A DNA stretch of 64,000 nucleotides from Psoroptes ovis (GCA_002943765.1 PQWQ01000025.1:620001-684000); one strand, 5' to 3'. Positions 1 through 11,182 are shown, counted from the first letter of the stretch. Made by a program: numbers and translations. Notes: generated from the letters alone by a model not told the origin.

Positions 1-16
1 GTCATTCATAATTAAC

Positions 17-1361
17 CTTTCATTCCGGCCATGTTAGGATAAAGTTGGCGAAAAGGCCAAATGTAAAATCCATTCACGTTGGCCAAAATTACTCGGCTAC
101 TATTCATACTGCACATGGTCGCTTGGAAATCTGTCGGATGATGATCAATCAATGTCCCAATAGAATTATAAAGGTTAACATGGACAATTTTGCTGTTTAG
201 CCTTTCAATTGCAACACAATAATCATGGCAAGATGTGATCGCAATCATTTCATTGGCCAATTGCTTTTCATGGCTTTCATTTGATTTGAATTCCCAGAAT
301 ATCAACGATTTTCGATTGAGTCCTAGGCTATAGTTCTGCTTCACTAACGCAACTGAATCGGTCAAATAACAGCTGTGCTCAATCCGACATCTAAGATTGG
401 CAAAATATATGAATGAATCGACGGCCAACACCAATTTGAAACCGCTTCGATCCCAAGAACAGTCATGTATACCATTATTATTGCCTGGTACTCTGGTCAT
501 GGCCAGTAATTCACCTTTTGGATTGAAAATTTTTAGAAAATTTCGGCCACCAGCGCCTTTCCCGGTTACGGCTAACATGTCACCAGTGTGATTCCATTCG
601 ATTGAAGAAATGAATGTAAGATCACAGTCGACGATAGTGGCGCTAGTGTCCATTTCATTTTTCATAATTTGTAACCGGCCATTATCGAATCCGATGACCA
701 GTGGACATGGATGGTCCTCATTTTTGAACCATTTTATGGCCATCAAATTAACTGTTTCTGATCTTCGGTCCAATATAGTTTTCAATGGTAATTTTCCAAC
801 GAAATTACCGGCATAATCAAAAATATGAATCTCTAGGTCTTTGGTACCAATCAGTATAATCTTACCATCAGGTGACCATTCCACTTGATTCAGGCTAATA
901 TTTTTTATTTCTTTACCCCAAAGTCTACTACCATCAACCGACCCGGTTATAATGGCTCCATCTTCATAAACAATACAAATTTTCGTACCATCTTTGGTCC
1001 ATGCCATACCGGTTACCAGTGATTTTTGTCGATTGTTAACCATTTCTTCATACCAAACACCTTTGTAAAACATCCAAACAATAATCGTACCATTTGTATC
1101 GCTTGATGTAAGTTTTTGGAATTGTTCATTCCAACAACAACATTCGACTGTTGCTTTATGACTTTCTAAGGTCTGATTCATTGACAGATTCTTTGAATCA
1201 TTTCTAGGTCTTTGATTGTTGCTGTTGGTGTCCAATCGAATCACTTTCAACATACCGGCCGTACCACCACAAGCAATAAAATCATGATCATAACTCCAAT
1301 CAATACATCGCACTTGGGAACAGTTTGGTAATGATATTTTCTTATTTAAATGTAGAAACAT
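17..1361 (-). CDS. WDR35: WDR35/IFT121 homologue, N-terminal 448 residues (partial)
   Basis: Intraflagellar transport protein 121, a subunit of the IFT-A complex that drives retrograde transport and membrane-protein entry in cilia. The visible part is the first WD40 propeller. The start MFLHLNKKISLPNC matches the family N-terminus; other stretches typical of WDR35 are FIACGG, SMNQTLESH, EDGAIITGSVDGSRLWGKE and VDSFIYFAN. An in-frame Met lies 18 codons upstream, but family alignment favours the start used here. The frame meets TAA at 12-14 right after AAAG/GTTAAT, a plausible splice donor, so the exon probably ends at 17 and the C-terminal TPR-like half lies beyond the left edge. The gene is head-to-head with DPAGT1, 225 bp apart. 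Identity is confident; the exact 3' exon border is inferred. Confidence 0.93.
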
Positions 1362-1428
1362 TTCTCGATAACTTCTTGAATGGGACCACAATCGAATCCA
1401 ACAATAATCAAACACGATTTAGCAGTGT

Positions 1429-1442
1429 GTAACCATAGTGAT
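1429..1442 (-). promoter_or_regulatory. RFX X-box-like site upstream of WDR35
   Basis: Read on the WDR35 strand the site is ATCACTATGGTTAC. It matches 13 of 14 positions of the X-box consensus RYYNYYATRRNRAC used for ciliary genes, and sits 68-81 bp before the WDR35 start. Function is inferred from motif and position only. Confidence 0.4.
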
Positions 1443-1586
1443 TAGTTGGTCGAAAGAAAAATTCAAACATTTTTTCAAAACTCAGACGACAGATGACAGC
1501 ACTTTTGATCGAATTTTTTCGCCACCATATGCTCATGGTGATAATCATTGTGAATCATTTGTAAAAATTAAAAAATTGAAAGAAAA

Positions 1587-3067
1587 ATGGACATCAGTCA
1601 AGGTTTATACATCAATGGCATATTGTCAGTATGTGCATATTTTGCTGTCAAACACATTGTGCCAAAAATGAGCACAATGTTTATCGATGCTCATTTATAT
1701 GGGCGAGATTTATGTAAAAAAGATCAAAATAAGAAAATGTAAGTCGTCAAATGTTCGGACTATAGCCCTTGAACTAATTCTCTTCAATTTTTTCAATTTT
1801 CTCCAGTCCAGAATCACAAGGTGTAATCGGTGGATGCATATATTTAATCATATTGTTTTGTTTCATCCCAATACAATTTAGTCAATTTAATAAATCATCG
1901 ACAACCACGATTTTTCAATCAACCAATGGCCTTAGCCATCATCATCGAACATCATCACTTGAATATGAACATTATTTGGTAAGTTGGACCATATTTTTTC
2001 TTATAATTGAATCTATGAATCACATTAATGAGATATGCCCCTTTCCCCGATTAGTTTGTACAATTTTTAGCCGGTCTCCTATCCATTTGTTGTATGTTAT
2101 TCTTAGGGTTTGCCGATGATGTTTTGAATCTTAGATGGCGCCATAAACTTTTGTTACCAACCTTAGCATCTTTACCATTACTGCTAGTATATGCTTTGAC
2201 CTATGATAATACGACAATTATCGTACCGAAACCGCTTCGTTCTTGGTTAGGTTTCAGTGTAGATTTGAATGTACTGTACTATGTTTATCTCGGATTGTTG
2301 GCCGTATTTTGTACGAATGCCATCAACATATTGGCCGGTATCAATGGCTTAGAAGTGGGACAAAGTATTTTGATTTGTATGTCGATTATTGTATATAATG
2401 TTACCGAGCTGATACGAGCGACTGATCATTATTATTCACATATATTTTCGCTGAATATGATGATACCATTCTTGGCAATAACAGTGGCGCTATTCAGCTA
2501 TAATCGATATCCAGCTCGAATATTTGTTGGTGATACATTTTGTTATTTTGCCGGTATGACATTTGCTGTGGTCGGTATCCTCGGGCATTTCAGCAAGACA
2601 ATGATGTTGTTCTTCGCGCCACAAATCGTTAATTTCCTATATTCATGTCCACAATTGTTTCACCTGTTACCATGTCCTAGGCATCGATTACCAAAGTTAG
2701 TCCTTTGGATTAGATTTTGATGATGTTTTTCTTATATTTTGTTGTTTTGTGTTGTTTGTTCTAAAGGTATAACCCTGAAACAGATTTATTGGAACCAAGT
2801 AAATTCATCGTCAAACGCGAGCAAATTAGCCCTATGGCTAGGATTATGCTCCAAACGCTTGAATTATTACGACTAGTCCATCTTGAACGATCTCCGACGA
2901 TTGAAAATGCTTACGAATGTTCGAATTTAACTTTGATCAATCTCATGCTGGTACTGTTTGGTCCGATGAGCGAATCAAAATTGACAAATTTATTGTTGCT
3001 GCTACAAATTATTGGTACTGCAATAGCATTCATCATTCGTTATGGTTTAAGTGAATTATTTTATTGA
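1587..3067 (+). CDS. DPAGT1: UDP-GlcNAc:dolichyl-phosphate GlcNAc-1-phosphotransferase (Alg7)
   Basis: Catalyses the first committed step of N-glycosylation at the ER membrane, moving GlcNAc-1-P from UDP-GlcNAc to dolichyl phosphate. Four exons: 1587-1738, 1807-1978, 2055-2695, 2767-3067; all introns are GT-AG of 68-76 bp and phases agree, giving 421 residues (family about 408). The signature segments are plain: FADDVLNLRWRHK, NAINILAGINGLE, FVGDTFCYFAGMTFAVVGIL and CPRHRLPK. It is multi-pass and hydrophobic throughout, ending near RYGLSELFY as in animal homologues. For exon 3 the acceptor at 2054 keeps the frame, whereas the stronger-looking AG at 2070 would not. An AATAAA follows the stop by a few bases. 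It shares its upstream region with WDR35. Confidence 0.96.
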
Positions 3068-3070
3068 GCA

Positions 3071-3076
3071 AATAAA
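3071..3076 (+). terminator. Polyadenylation signal of DPAGT1
   Basis: AATAAA begins 4 bp after the DPAGT1 stop codon; a second AATAAA lies about 45 bp further on. Confidence 0.6.
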
Positions 3077-3177
3077 TGTTGTTAAAATGTATAGGGTCAT
3101 ACCCCCTTTAAAACAATTTAAATAAAATCATGTTGATTAATGCCATTCATCCAAGTCTAATTTCGATAAAATGGGCC

Positions 3178-3615
3178 CTATTTCTGGACATTAACTCGTT
3201 CCAGGTCCGATTGATCAGGTTCACACCACTCTTTGGTCCCATGTTTTGGCTCCGAATAATTTTGATGAACCCAAGTTTCATAAAGGTTTCTGATAAAGTT
3301 GCATTCGATTCGATTTGGGTCTATTATGAGCGAATATTTTCTTTTGAATTTCGAGTAAATATTTGTCTAAGCGGTAGGGTCTGTCGGGCTTTGGTGCCCG
3401 AAAATATCTCGATAGGCCAATCTACGCATATTGTCATTTTTGAATCGATGGAAATGTTTACGGTGCATTGAATCGCGGCCGCTTCCAATCACAATGACAA
3501 TGCCATTTGGCACTATTCGACCGGAATTTTCACTTGATTCATCATTGATGAATCGAAATGCAAATGTTGTTTGTCCCGAATTATCAATCCACAGTAAACA
3601 GTATTCAGTGTTCAA
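3178..3615 (-). pseudogene. Possible decayed coding frame with in-frame amber
   Basis: On the minus strand a single frame stays open for 145 codons apart from one TAG at 3367-3369, then ends at TAG 3178-3180. The conceptual peptide has ordinary protein composition (e.g. CLLWIDNSGQTTFAFRF, then RNLYETWVHQNY and GTKEWCEPDQSDLERVN). It has no usable ATG at its start and abuts a MITE directly upstream. I do not recognise the family. It may be a remnant exon, a real gene whose introns I have not resolved, or chance in a stop-poor stretch: a 113-codon frame is also open on the plus strand over most of it. Confidence 0.25.
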
Positions 3616-3698
3616 TTAGGTTGTCCGGAAAGTTTTGGCCATTTTTCATAAGCAACTCTATCTGTGATTAAGCCGAATGAACTTTTCGGACAACCTAA
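3616..3698 (-). mobile_element. MITE family A, copy 1
   Basis: Starts TTAGGTTGTCC and ends GGACAACCTAA, followed by TA. It lies directly against the possible decayed frame. Confidence 0.85.
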
Positions 3699-4408
3699 TA
3701 CTTGAAATGGCAAATGGAATAATTTTGTATTTGGTGAATCATCAGCAATACAATTTGAATTCAAATTTAAATGAATCGAATTCTCATTTGATCATTTGAA
3801 TTCATTTAAATAATTTCTGTGTTTGGTTCCATTCTATTGCTCAATACGCCATTATACAAATTATTCCATTGTTTCTACGAAAGTTTCTGCCATTTTTATT
3901 CAAAGTTGAATCATTTATTGATGCATTCAATATATCCATCAATGATCGATGGTTATGATCAACCAAAAAAAGAGAATGCCTATCCAGGGACTCATTAGCA
4001 GATCAGTTTTTGTAATAAATTAGAGGCTCTGAGTGTTGAAAACTTTGAATCGAAATAAAACATGTGATGAATGGCGCCAAAAATTGGCGCCAATACTTAA
4101 TCTATGAATGACCATTTAAGTTCTTTCGAAAAATTTTCACATCGCCCACGAACAACGACCGACCGACAACAAACAAATTGACAAACGACAACCAATATGA
4201 AACAAACAAATAACGAGCGATTAACAATGTATTTATGCACTCACACAATTCCAATTTCTCTGTGGATCCTTAAAAACAAAATTTTTTTTTTTGTGTGTAA
4301 ATGTGTTAATCATTATGTGTGTGTCCCAATTATTTGGAATTGGGCTGCCATTTTAATGTTCATTTCTGGTTTAGTTTCTGGTTCTTTTTTTCGCTGCTTG
4401 CTAGCGCT

Positions 4409-4493
4409 AACTCTTAGGTTGTCCGGAAAGTTTTGGCCAATTTTCATGAGCAACTTTATTGTAGTTAAGCCGAATGAACTTTTCGGACAGCCA
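4409..4493 (-). mobile_element. MITE family A, copy 2
   Basis: Inner part reads GGCCAATTTTCATGAGCAAC and ends CTTTTCGGACAGCC; flanking TA on both sides. Confidence 0.85.
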
Positions 4494-4846
4494 TAGCTAT
4501 ATATATGAATGACAAACAAATAAATGAATCAATTGTGATCGATCGATACTCATATGATGTGTGTGTGCAGAGCTTTGGCCTGAAATTTTCGAGAGAGATG
4601 AAATCACACAAAACATTTTGTCTCATTAAAAAAAATTGATGGTCATTTGTGTTTGATGTGTTTCTATTGTGCTTATGCATAATTCATGTTTGGCTGACCA
4701 GCTAAATATATGAGTCGGTCATATCAGATACCTGTCAAATATGTCCAAGAACCGCCAAATTTCATTCGGCTGCTGTCAAGTGGGGGCCCACCGATTCACT
4801 GATATGCATTATCCGGTTAAAAACTATTTTAAATTCTGTTTCAAAT

Positions 4847-4899
4847 TCGTCTTAGAATCAATTCATGTGTAAAAAAAACATGAATTGATTCTAAGACGA
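4847..4899. repeat. Perfect 22-bp inverted repeat (foldback)
   Basis: Arms 4847-4868 and 4878-4899 are exact reverse complements, separated by a 9-base A-rich loop. The arm includes CGTCTTAGAATCAATTCATG. It is unrelated to the MITE ends and lies in no gene. Confidence 0.9.
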
Positions 4900-5033
4900 G
4901 GAAAGATCAGAATAGAACATGGTTAATAATCGCGAAATGATGGTGCCATAATCGGGCAATTATTATCGCTTGTTGTTGTGTTGGTATCACTTTGGTCAAT
5001 TGAGAACCAATGGAATGAGAATCAATTGAAATA

Positions 5034-5120
5034 TTCAGATTGTCCGAAAAGTTGTGGCCGATTTTCATGAACAACTCTATTGATGGTCAAGCCGAATGAA
5101 CTTTTCGGACAATCACCTAA
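5034..5120 (-). mobile_element. MITE family A, copy 3
   Basis: Ends ATTGTCCGAAAAG and CTTTTCGGACAAT; TA precedes the left end. Confidence 0.82.
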
Positions 5121-5428
5121 TTTTGTATCATTTCTATTTTTATATCACACGTTTGATTACACGATCGTTGAATGTATCGTAATACACATCACATATCACA
5201 CAACATCATTTAATATATCAATGATAAGCATAACGCTCAAATAATCGAAAATTTGAGAAACAACTTTTATATGTGTGTGTTTATATGTATACCTTCTAAT
5301 CGAATTATGTTGTGTGTGTGAAAAATGCAGTGAAATGGTGCTTTCCGTTATGGACATATTTCCGTTACTCGCTAGTCAGTTGTTACAAGATTTGGTGCAT
5401 TGATTATATCATTGAATACCAGTAAATA

Positions 5429-5509
5429 TTTAGTTGTCCAGAAAGTTCTGACCGATTTTCATGAGCAACTCTAATCGATTAAGCGGAATGAACTTTTCGG
5501 ACAACCTTA
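5429..5509 (-). mobile_element. MITE family A, copy 4
   Basis: TA flank on both sides; inner ATGAGCAACTCTAATCGATT and end TTTTCGGACAACC. Confidence 0.85.
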
Positions 5510-5716
5510 TACTGAAAGAATGAAATAACTTTTAATTTGAATTTTTTTCACGGCCGAAAAAAATCATTAATTTTCACCAATGAAACAAGCTGTTATTACT
5601 ATTTTTGTAAGAAATCGGTAGTGTAAATGCAACCAATACCGAATTGCAAATGTGAATGAAAGTATTAATAATTATGGCAGTGAAGCAAACATTTTTTTTG
5701 TTGAAAATTTTAAATG

Positions 5717-5797
5717 TTCAAGGTTGTCCGTAAAGTTCATTCTGCTTGATCGAATAGTTGTTCATGAAAATCGGCCAGAAATTTTCGGACAGGCTAA
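5717..5797 (+). mobile_element. MITE family A, copy 5
   Basis: AGGTTGTCCGTAAAGTTCAT at the left, TTTTCGGACAGGCTAA at the right, then TA. Confidence 0.85.
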
Positions 5798-6023
5798 TAA
5801 AAATGTTCAAAAATACCTAGACAAACAATCGGCTGGCTATCGCTTACGTGACTGAATGATCAGATCAAATAATAGAGATTCGTTAATTCGATAGGCTGTG
5901 ATTGAACAATGATCACCAATCGATGAAAACCATTACGATTACTGTTTTTTGAAATACCTTTACTTTGTTTCAAGCTTCAAGAGTGGCCATTTTCAATCCG
6001 ATTTCGAATAATTTTTGTTTGTA

Positions 6024-6103
6024 TTCGGCTGTCCGAAAAGTTCATTCCGCTTAATCAATACAGTTGCCGATGAAAATCAGCCACAACTTTCCGGACAATC
6101 TAA
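6024..6103 (+). mobile_element. MITE family A, copy 6
   Basis: TA duplication intact on both sides; GGCTGTCCGAAAAGTTCATT at left, CCGGACAATCTAA at right. Confidence 0.88.
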
Positions 6104-6233
6104 TATATTATTGAATGTTTAATAAGTAGTTTATTCATAAATTTTTCACTGTCAAAGCTTTTATACCTATTTCTACGATTTTATTTCAATCAAATAAATT
6201 GCTTTGAAATGGCCGAAGAATAAACCCAACATA

Positions 6234-6312
6234 TTTCGGTTGTCCGTAAAGTTTATTCTGCTTAATCGAATAGAGTTGCTCAGGAAAATCGGTCACAACT
6301 TTTCGGACAACC
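6234..6312 (+). mobile_element. MITE family A, copy 7
   Basis: GGTTGTCCGTAAAGTTTATT at left and CTTTTCGGACAACC at right. Confidence 0.85.
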
Positions 6313-6652
6313 ATGAAAAATATTTGCATTTATATTTTAAACATGAGCCCACACAGCCACACACACACACACACATTGATTGATACCATTAAAATGCAAA
6401 TTTGACTCGCCAACCCACAACAACCACACCAACCAACCAAAACAAACACAAGTAAAAGTCATTTGTTTTACACATAAAACCTAAAATGTGACATATACAA
6501 ACAATGTTGAAAAATTGAGCTGAATAATAAAACAAATTAGCAAAGAAAAGCAAATGGCCATTTCCAATAATGAAAATTCATTTCAAATTTTTTTTTTCGC
6601 TTATTTTGTATTTGCTTTTGTCATTTTTGAAGAATGGCATTTTTTTCGAATA

Positions 6653-6738
6653 TTAGGTGGTTGTCCGAAAAGTTCATTCGGCTTAATCAATCGAAGTTGC
6701 TGATAAAAATTGGCCAGAGCTTTTCGGACAACTTTAAA
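6653..6738 (+). mobile_element. MITE family A, copy 8
   Basis: TA duplication on both sides; starts TTAGGTGGTTGTCCG (extra bases near the tip) and ends CTTTTCGGACAAC. Confidence 0.87.
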
Positions 6739-7046
6739 TATTTTAATTTTACCAATTTAATTTTTCTTAATGATGATTTCCAGCCCAATTTTTCCCATTG
6801 TTCGAGAATCACCACCGCAAAAAAAAACCACATTAAAACGACACCGAAAAGCGATCTTTCAATGTAAAAATGATACACCTTTTTATGTTTGAATGAGAAT
6901 ATTTAATTGTGAATTAATTTTATTATTGAATGGCGCGGCAGGTCTTTTCATTATAATCAATAACAATACAATCGTGTGTGAATAATGATTCTTTTGAATG
7001 ATAATTTTTTTTACAAAAATGAATTAATTAACAACGAATAATGGTA

Positions 7047-7128
7047 TTATGTTGTCCGAAAAGTTCATTCAGTTTAATCAATAGAGAGTTGCTCATAATA
7101 ATCGGCCAAAACTTTTAGGACAACCTAA
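7047..7128 (+). mobile_element. MITE family A, copy 9
   Basis: TA duplication on both sides; right end CTTTTAGGACAACCTAA. Confidence 0.87.
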
Positions 7129-7239
7129 TAGTAATCATAACAAATAACTAATCATTGTAATTGTCATTGTCGATGATAATAAATGATGTTGAACCTTTGG
7201 TGTCTGTGTGTGTGTTGTCTATGAAAGACTTTTTGATTA

Positions 7240-7328
7240 TTAGAAAATTGTCCGAAAAGTTCATTCCGTTTCATTCAATCGAGAGTTGTACATGAAAATC
7301 GGTCAAAACTTTCCGGACAATCATTTTA
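7240..7328 (+). mobile_element. MITE family A, copy 10
   Basis: ATTGTCCGAAAAGTTCATTC at left, CTTTCCGGACAATC at right, TA flank. Confidence 0.83.
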
Positions 7329-7868
7329 TACATATTCATTTATTTTGTTGGACTAATTGAATCGTTTGTGCAAATATATAAAAAATATAAATGACTAATT
7401 AATTGTTTTTTTCTGTAAGTATTTAGACTGATATGATTCGATTTGATTTTTGTTTTTGTTTCATCTTCGTATTTGTATTAAAACAATGTGATCTATGTAT
7501 GAGATCATATTTGGAGGGTGTTGGTTTCATCATTTATGTGTAAAAAGATACATAATAATAATAATAATCTCTATTTACATTTACAATCATCATCATCATC
7601 ATTGTTATCATTCAGATATGTTTGTTACATTATTGAATTCAAATAATTCGATTTCGAATTGACATTAAACATATCGAAACATTACTATTCGATTTGTTTG
7701 TTTTTTGGTTAATGGCACAATATTTCAATATAATTTGACATATTTCGATAAAGAAATGATTCATTTTTCATCGACTCATGAATATTCATTATTTTCATTC
7801 ATTTACTTTGTTTCATCAAGCTATTAGCTTTGACATTATTTTTGTTGCAATTAATCACTTGTCACTTG

Positions 7869-8762
7869 TCATTTGATAATATAAGCATGAATATTCTTAT
7901 CTGGCATCGGTTCCAAATGATGCATCGGAAATACTTGAATGAAATCATTTTGAAATTCAGCTTCGACCGAGCCCATCGGTGGTGGACTCGATGAACCGAG
8001 TGGATGCATTCCCATTTGATGTGGATGATTGATTCCTTGTGATGTTAGACTGGTAATAGTTGATTGATTATATGGCTGTCGAAGACGTTGATATCTAACG
8101 ATCATAACAAATGTACCGATCAATATGACAATGACTAGCATACTGATCAATATCAGTGTAATAATCCATGAATATGAACTAGTTCGGTCATTGTTTGGGT
8201 CACAAATTGGACGTACACGATATGATTGGCCATCGATCACCACAGTATCTTGTTCATATTTAAGCTCATGACCTGCCGCACAACGGCACATATGAACCGT
8301 TCGATTGATTCCGGTACCCGAAATATTTTCGGTGGTCAGCTGACATTCACTATAATCAACAATACATTGTGTATCACTGATACATCGTTCATCGATTTGT
8401 GCTACATGCAAACAAGTCATTGCTAAATGTGTGATATATGAACGATTCACGAAGCTATCGACTTGAATGAAATTGGGCCGACATTGACATTTCTTGGTCA
8501 GCTGATTACATTGTGTATTATCGAATGGACAATCATTCGACGTTGATGAAGATGCTGGGGCTGTGGCTGATGATGATGATGATGATTGGGATGAACATGG
8601 TGCACGATATAATGCTTGTGATGATTGTATACGGCGATGGCTACCGTATACAACAAAATAATGTCGTTGTTGATGATCACATATTTGAATGAATAACCAA
8701 ATTAATATGAAATTGACAAGTTTGATGATTGCTTCATATTTCCATGTGGATAAAATCGACAT
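7869..8762 (-). CDS. Cysteine-rich single-pass membrane protein (unassigned)
   Basis: A 297-residue single-exon protein with type I membrane topology. An N-terminal hydrophobic stretch (about residues 14-28, NFILIWLFIQIC) is the probable signal peptide. A Ser-rich linker follows, then a cysteine-rich ectodomain from about 77 to 185 with spacing like EB or EGF-like modules (CPFDNTQCNQLTKKCQC, then C-H-V-A-Q-I-D-E-R-C, CIVDYSEC, HMCRCAAGHEL). One transmembrane helix lies at about 197-221 (IITLILISMLVIVILIGTF), followed by a short cytoplasmic tail. NRS and NRT sequons are present in the ectodomain. It stands alone inside a MITE-rich block, and no MITE interrupts it. I recognise the architecture but not an orthologue; a surface receptor or adhesion role is a guess. 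Confidence 0.72.
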   Translation of the reverse strand: MSILSTWKYEAIIKLVNFILIWLFIQICDHQQRHYFVVYGSHRRIQSSQALYRAPCSSQSSSSSSATAPASSSTSNDCPFDNTQCNQLTKKCQCRPNFIQVDSFVNRSYITHLAMTCLHVAQIDERCISDTQCIVDYSECQLTTENISGTGINRTVHMCRCAAGHELKYEQDTVVIDGQSYRVRPICDPNNDRTSSYSWIITLILISMLVIVILIGTFVMIVRYQRLRQPYNQSTITSLTSQGINHPHQMGMHPLGSSSPPPMGSVEAEFQNDFIQVFPMHHLEPMPDKNIHAYIIK

Positions 8763-9332
8763 TTTTTCACAGTGTATGTCAATGATCGTAGGTCACGCAC
8801 TTACAACACACATCCTTGATGAAACGAGATACAAATAAGGGCTACTTTGGGCTGTCATTCACAGTGATTCATGTCGAATAAATGAATTAATCTGGTCCAC
8901 TTTGGGCTGTTGTTGTTCTGATCAATGATGTTGTTGACAGATACAGTCTTGTTCACCGTGTATTCACTGGTACAAGCAAACCAAATGCACTAATTGTTGA
9001 TTATTTGCTGTTGTTTTTGTATGAATGTTCATATATTCTCAGAGAGACCCAGTTTGGTCTGAATGAAAAACACCGAAGAACGAACTCGAACACAAATTGG
9101 TCAAAATCGAATCGAATTCAAATTGGAATAATATCAAATTGTTTGTTTGTTTCCCATGAATTGGTTGGCCCAAATTGGTTGTTGTTTGGCCCTTTATTGA
9201 AATTTTTCAAATGTGAAAATTTCAGTCTAAAAATAAATTCAGCGCACCTCTCTCTGCTGTTTGGTTCGAATATTTTCGCAGAAACAGTAAACTGAACAAA
9301 TAGAATCGCGGAAACAAAAGAAAATGAATGAA

Positions 9333-9412
9333 TTACGTCGTCCGAAAAGTTCATTCGTCTATTCGAATAGAGTTGCTCATAAAAATCGGCCAAAACTTTT
9401 AGAACAACTTTT
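9333..9412 (+). mobile_element. MITE family A, copy 11
   Basis: GTCGTCCGAAAAGTTCATTC at left, CTTTTAGAACAAC at right; both tips eroded. Confidence 0.8.
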
Positions 9413-9763
9413 AGAGCCTTTCGATAAACATATATATTCGTGTGTGCACACACACATCAAAATGTGAATATGCTATATGTATGGTATGTATTGGCTGCTG
9501 TATGTTACCGAAGAAGAATGCCATAAGAAGCAAATCAAATAACAAGCTGCCAAATTTTTGCAGACCCTTCGCTGGGTTTGGTCGACTTATTCGGCGTTAT
9601 TTGGGCGCAATATCTGTCTGCTGCAATTCTTCGGGTACGGTAAAAATAAAACAAAACAAAAACAGTATGGAACCTTTTGGCTGCCAAACACTGGTCTTCA
9701 CACACACACATTGATACTGTCAGATTTATGAGGAAGACGAAATAAAAATCAACGACATAACTA

Positions 9764-9852
9764 CTGATGAGATTGTCCGAAAAGTTTTGGCCAATTTTAA
9801 ATGAGCAACTCTATTCTGATTAAGCGGAACTAACTTTTCGAACAACCTCGAA
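9764..9852 (-). mobile_element. MITE family A, copy 12
   Basis: ATTGTCCGAAAAGTTTTGGC at left, CTTTTCGAACAACC at right, TA on both sides. Confidence 0.83.
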
Positions 9853-9922
9853 TAGAAGAAAAGGATCATATTTTTTTTTTATTATTATTTTCCTAGCTTT
9901 GAATGTGCAATCGAAAATAGTA

Positions 9923-10002
9923 TTTGGTTGTCCTAAAAATTTATTCGGCTTTATCAAATAGTTGCCCAATGAAAATCGGCCAGAACTTTTCGGACAACCT
10001 AA
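9923..10002 (+). mobile_element. MITE family A, copy 13
   Basis: GGTTGTCCTAAAAATTTATT at left, CTTTTCGGACAACCTAA at right; TA at the left flank. Confidence 0.86.
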
Positions 10003-10562
10003 TTTTTATGATTTTGCGCTTATTTACGGATGGTGCCCATCATTACACACATCAGCAAAGCAAACAACTGCTGCTGCTGCTGCCATTTGATAGCCATCTA
10101 AGCATCACAGTAAAATCTACACTTTGAATGCTTTTGCCTTTCTTCGCTGAACAAATTATGATGATTTCAAATAATGATACCCTGATATGGCAGGGGCCCA
10201 AACCAGAATTTTTATTCTTCGTTTTTGAAACTTGACTCCAACCAAAAACCACGTACGTCATCGATATGAAAATAGGCGCCATTCATACACTTAATGATAC
10301 TTGAATCGATCTCAGGTATCAATCAATTATGAATCAATTGACAAATGATTTTCTCAGCTCAAATCATCATTAAATATGGACCACCATTCACATATAGAGT
10401 GATTCTGTGAAACGAAAACCGCTATCATCAAACCACCTACGCCAATATGGAACACCGATCATCATCATCCCTCCCGGTAAACTACGAAATGTGGCCCATA
10501 TTTCTTCCAATTGATGATGTTTAAAATAATGGCAAATTAATTTTCCAAAACACAAAATAATA

Positions 10563-10645
10563 TTAGGCTGTCCGAAAAGTTCATTCGGCTTAATCAATCG
10601 AGAGTTGTTCGATGAAAATCGGCCAAAACTTTCCGGACATTCTAA
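10563..10645 (+). mobile_element. MITE family A, copy 14
   Basis: Well preserved: TTAGGCTGTCCGAAAAG at left, CTTTCCGGACATTCTAA at right, TA duplication intact. Confidence 0.9.
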
Positions 10646-10786
10646 TACATATTCTGCACCAAAAACATATTTCAATTGATTTTTTTTTTGTTTGCTGCTG
10701 CTGGTGTACAGGATTTATTATTATTAGCTCAAATTCTGGGGTCCAATTATAGCAGAGAAAAAGATTTTTTTACACAAACATAAATA

Positions 10787-10873
10787 TTAGGCGGCTGTCC
10801 GAAAAGTTCATCCCGCTCAATCACGATAGATTTGTTCATGAAAATTGGCCAAAACTTTTCGGACAACCCTCAA
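10787..10873 (+). mobile_element. MITE family A, copy 15
   Basis: TA duplication intact; starts TTAGGCGGCTGTCCG and ends CTTTTCGGACAACC plus a few bases. Confidence 0.88.
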
Positions 10874-11182
10874 TATTTCGATTCAATATGGAAGCCAACT
10901 GATAACGCGATTAAAACCGATGCACACACAGATTTTGGCAAGCACACACCAAACACCAGACACAATAAAAACGTATCCAAATCTATTTATTGACAGGCAG
11001 CCAAATTGGTCCCAGTGAAAAAAAGGCCCCGAAAAAAAAATGGATTATATGTGCTTTGCTTCGTTTGGTGAGTGAACAATGTAAGTAAGCCCATATCAAT
11101 TTACAAAAATTTTTGGATTCTATTCTTTTTGAAGCCGCTAATATTGCCAACTGCCAACTTGAAGTTGGTTTTCAGAAAAAAA

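Larger units (their letters stand above)
3068..7868. other. Gene-poor interval rich in MITEs
   Basis: No recognisable gene. It holds ten family A elements, a possible decayed reading frame near its left end, a perfect 22-bp foldback, and AT-rich sequence with CA/GT and ATA/CAT microsatellites. The right end is the 3' flank of the minus-strand membrane-protein gene. Confidence 0.6.

Noticed and set aside
4073..4091. Two GGCGCC palindromes forming GGCGCCAA/TTGGCGCC with a 3-base spacer.
   Set aside because: Too short to call a repeat, far from any gene start; could be E2F-like by chance.
9005..9453. Overlapping open frames on both strands upstream of the membrane-protein gene.
   Set aside because: They run into a MITE copy and show no conserved features.
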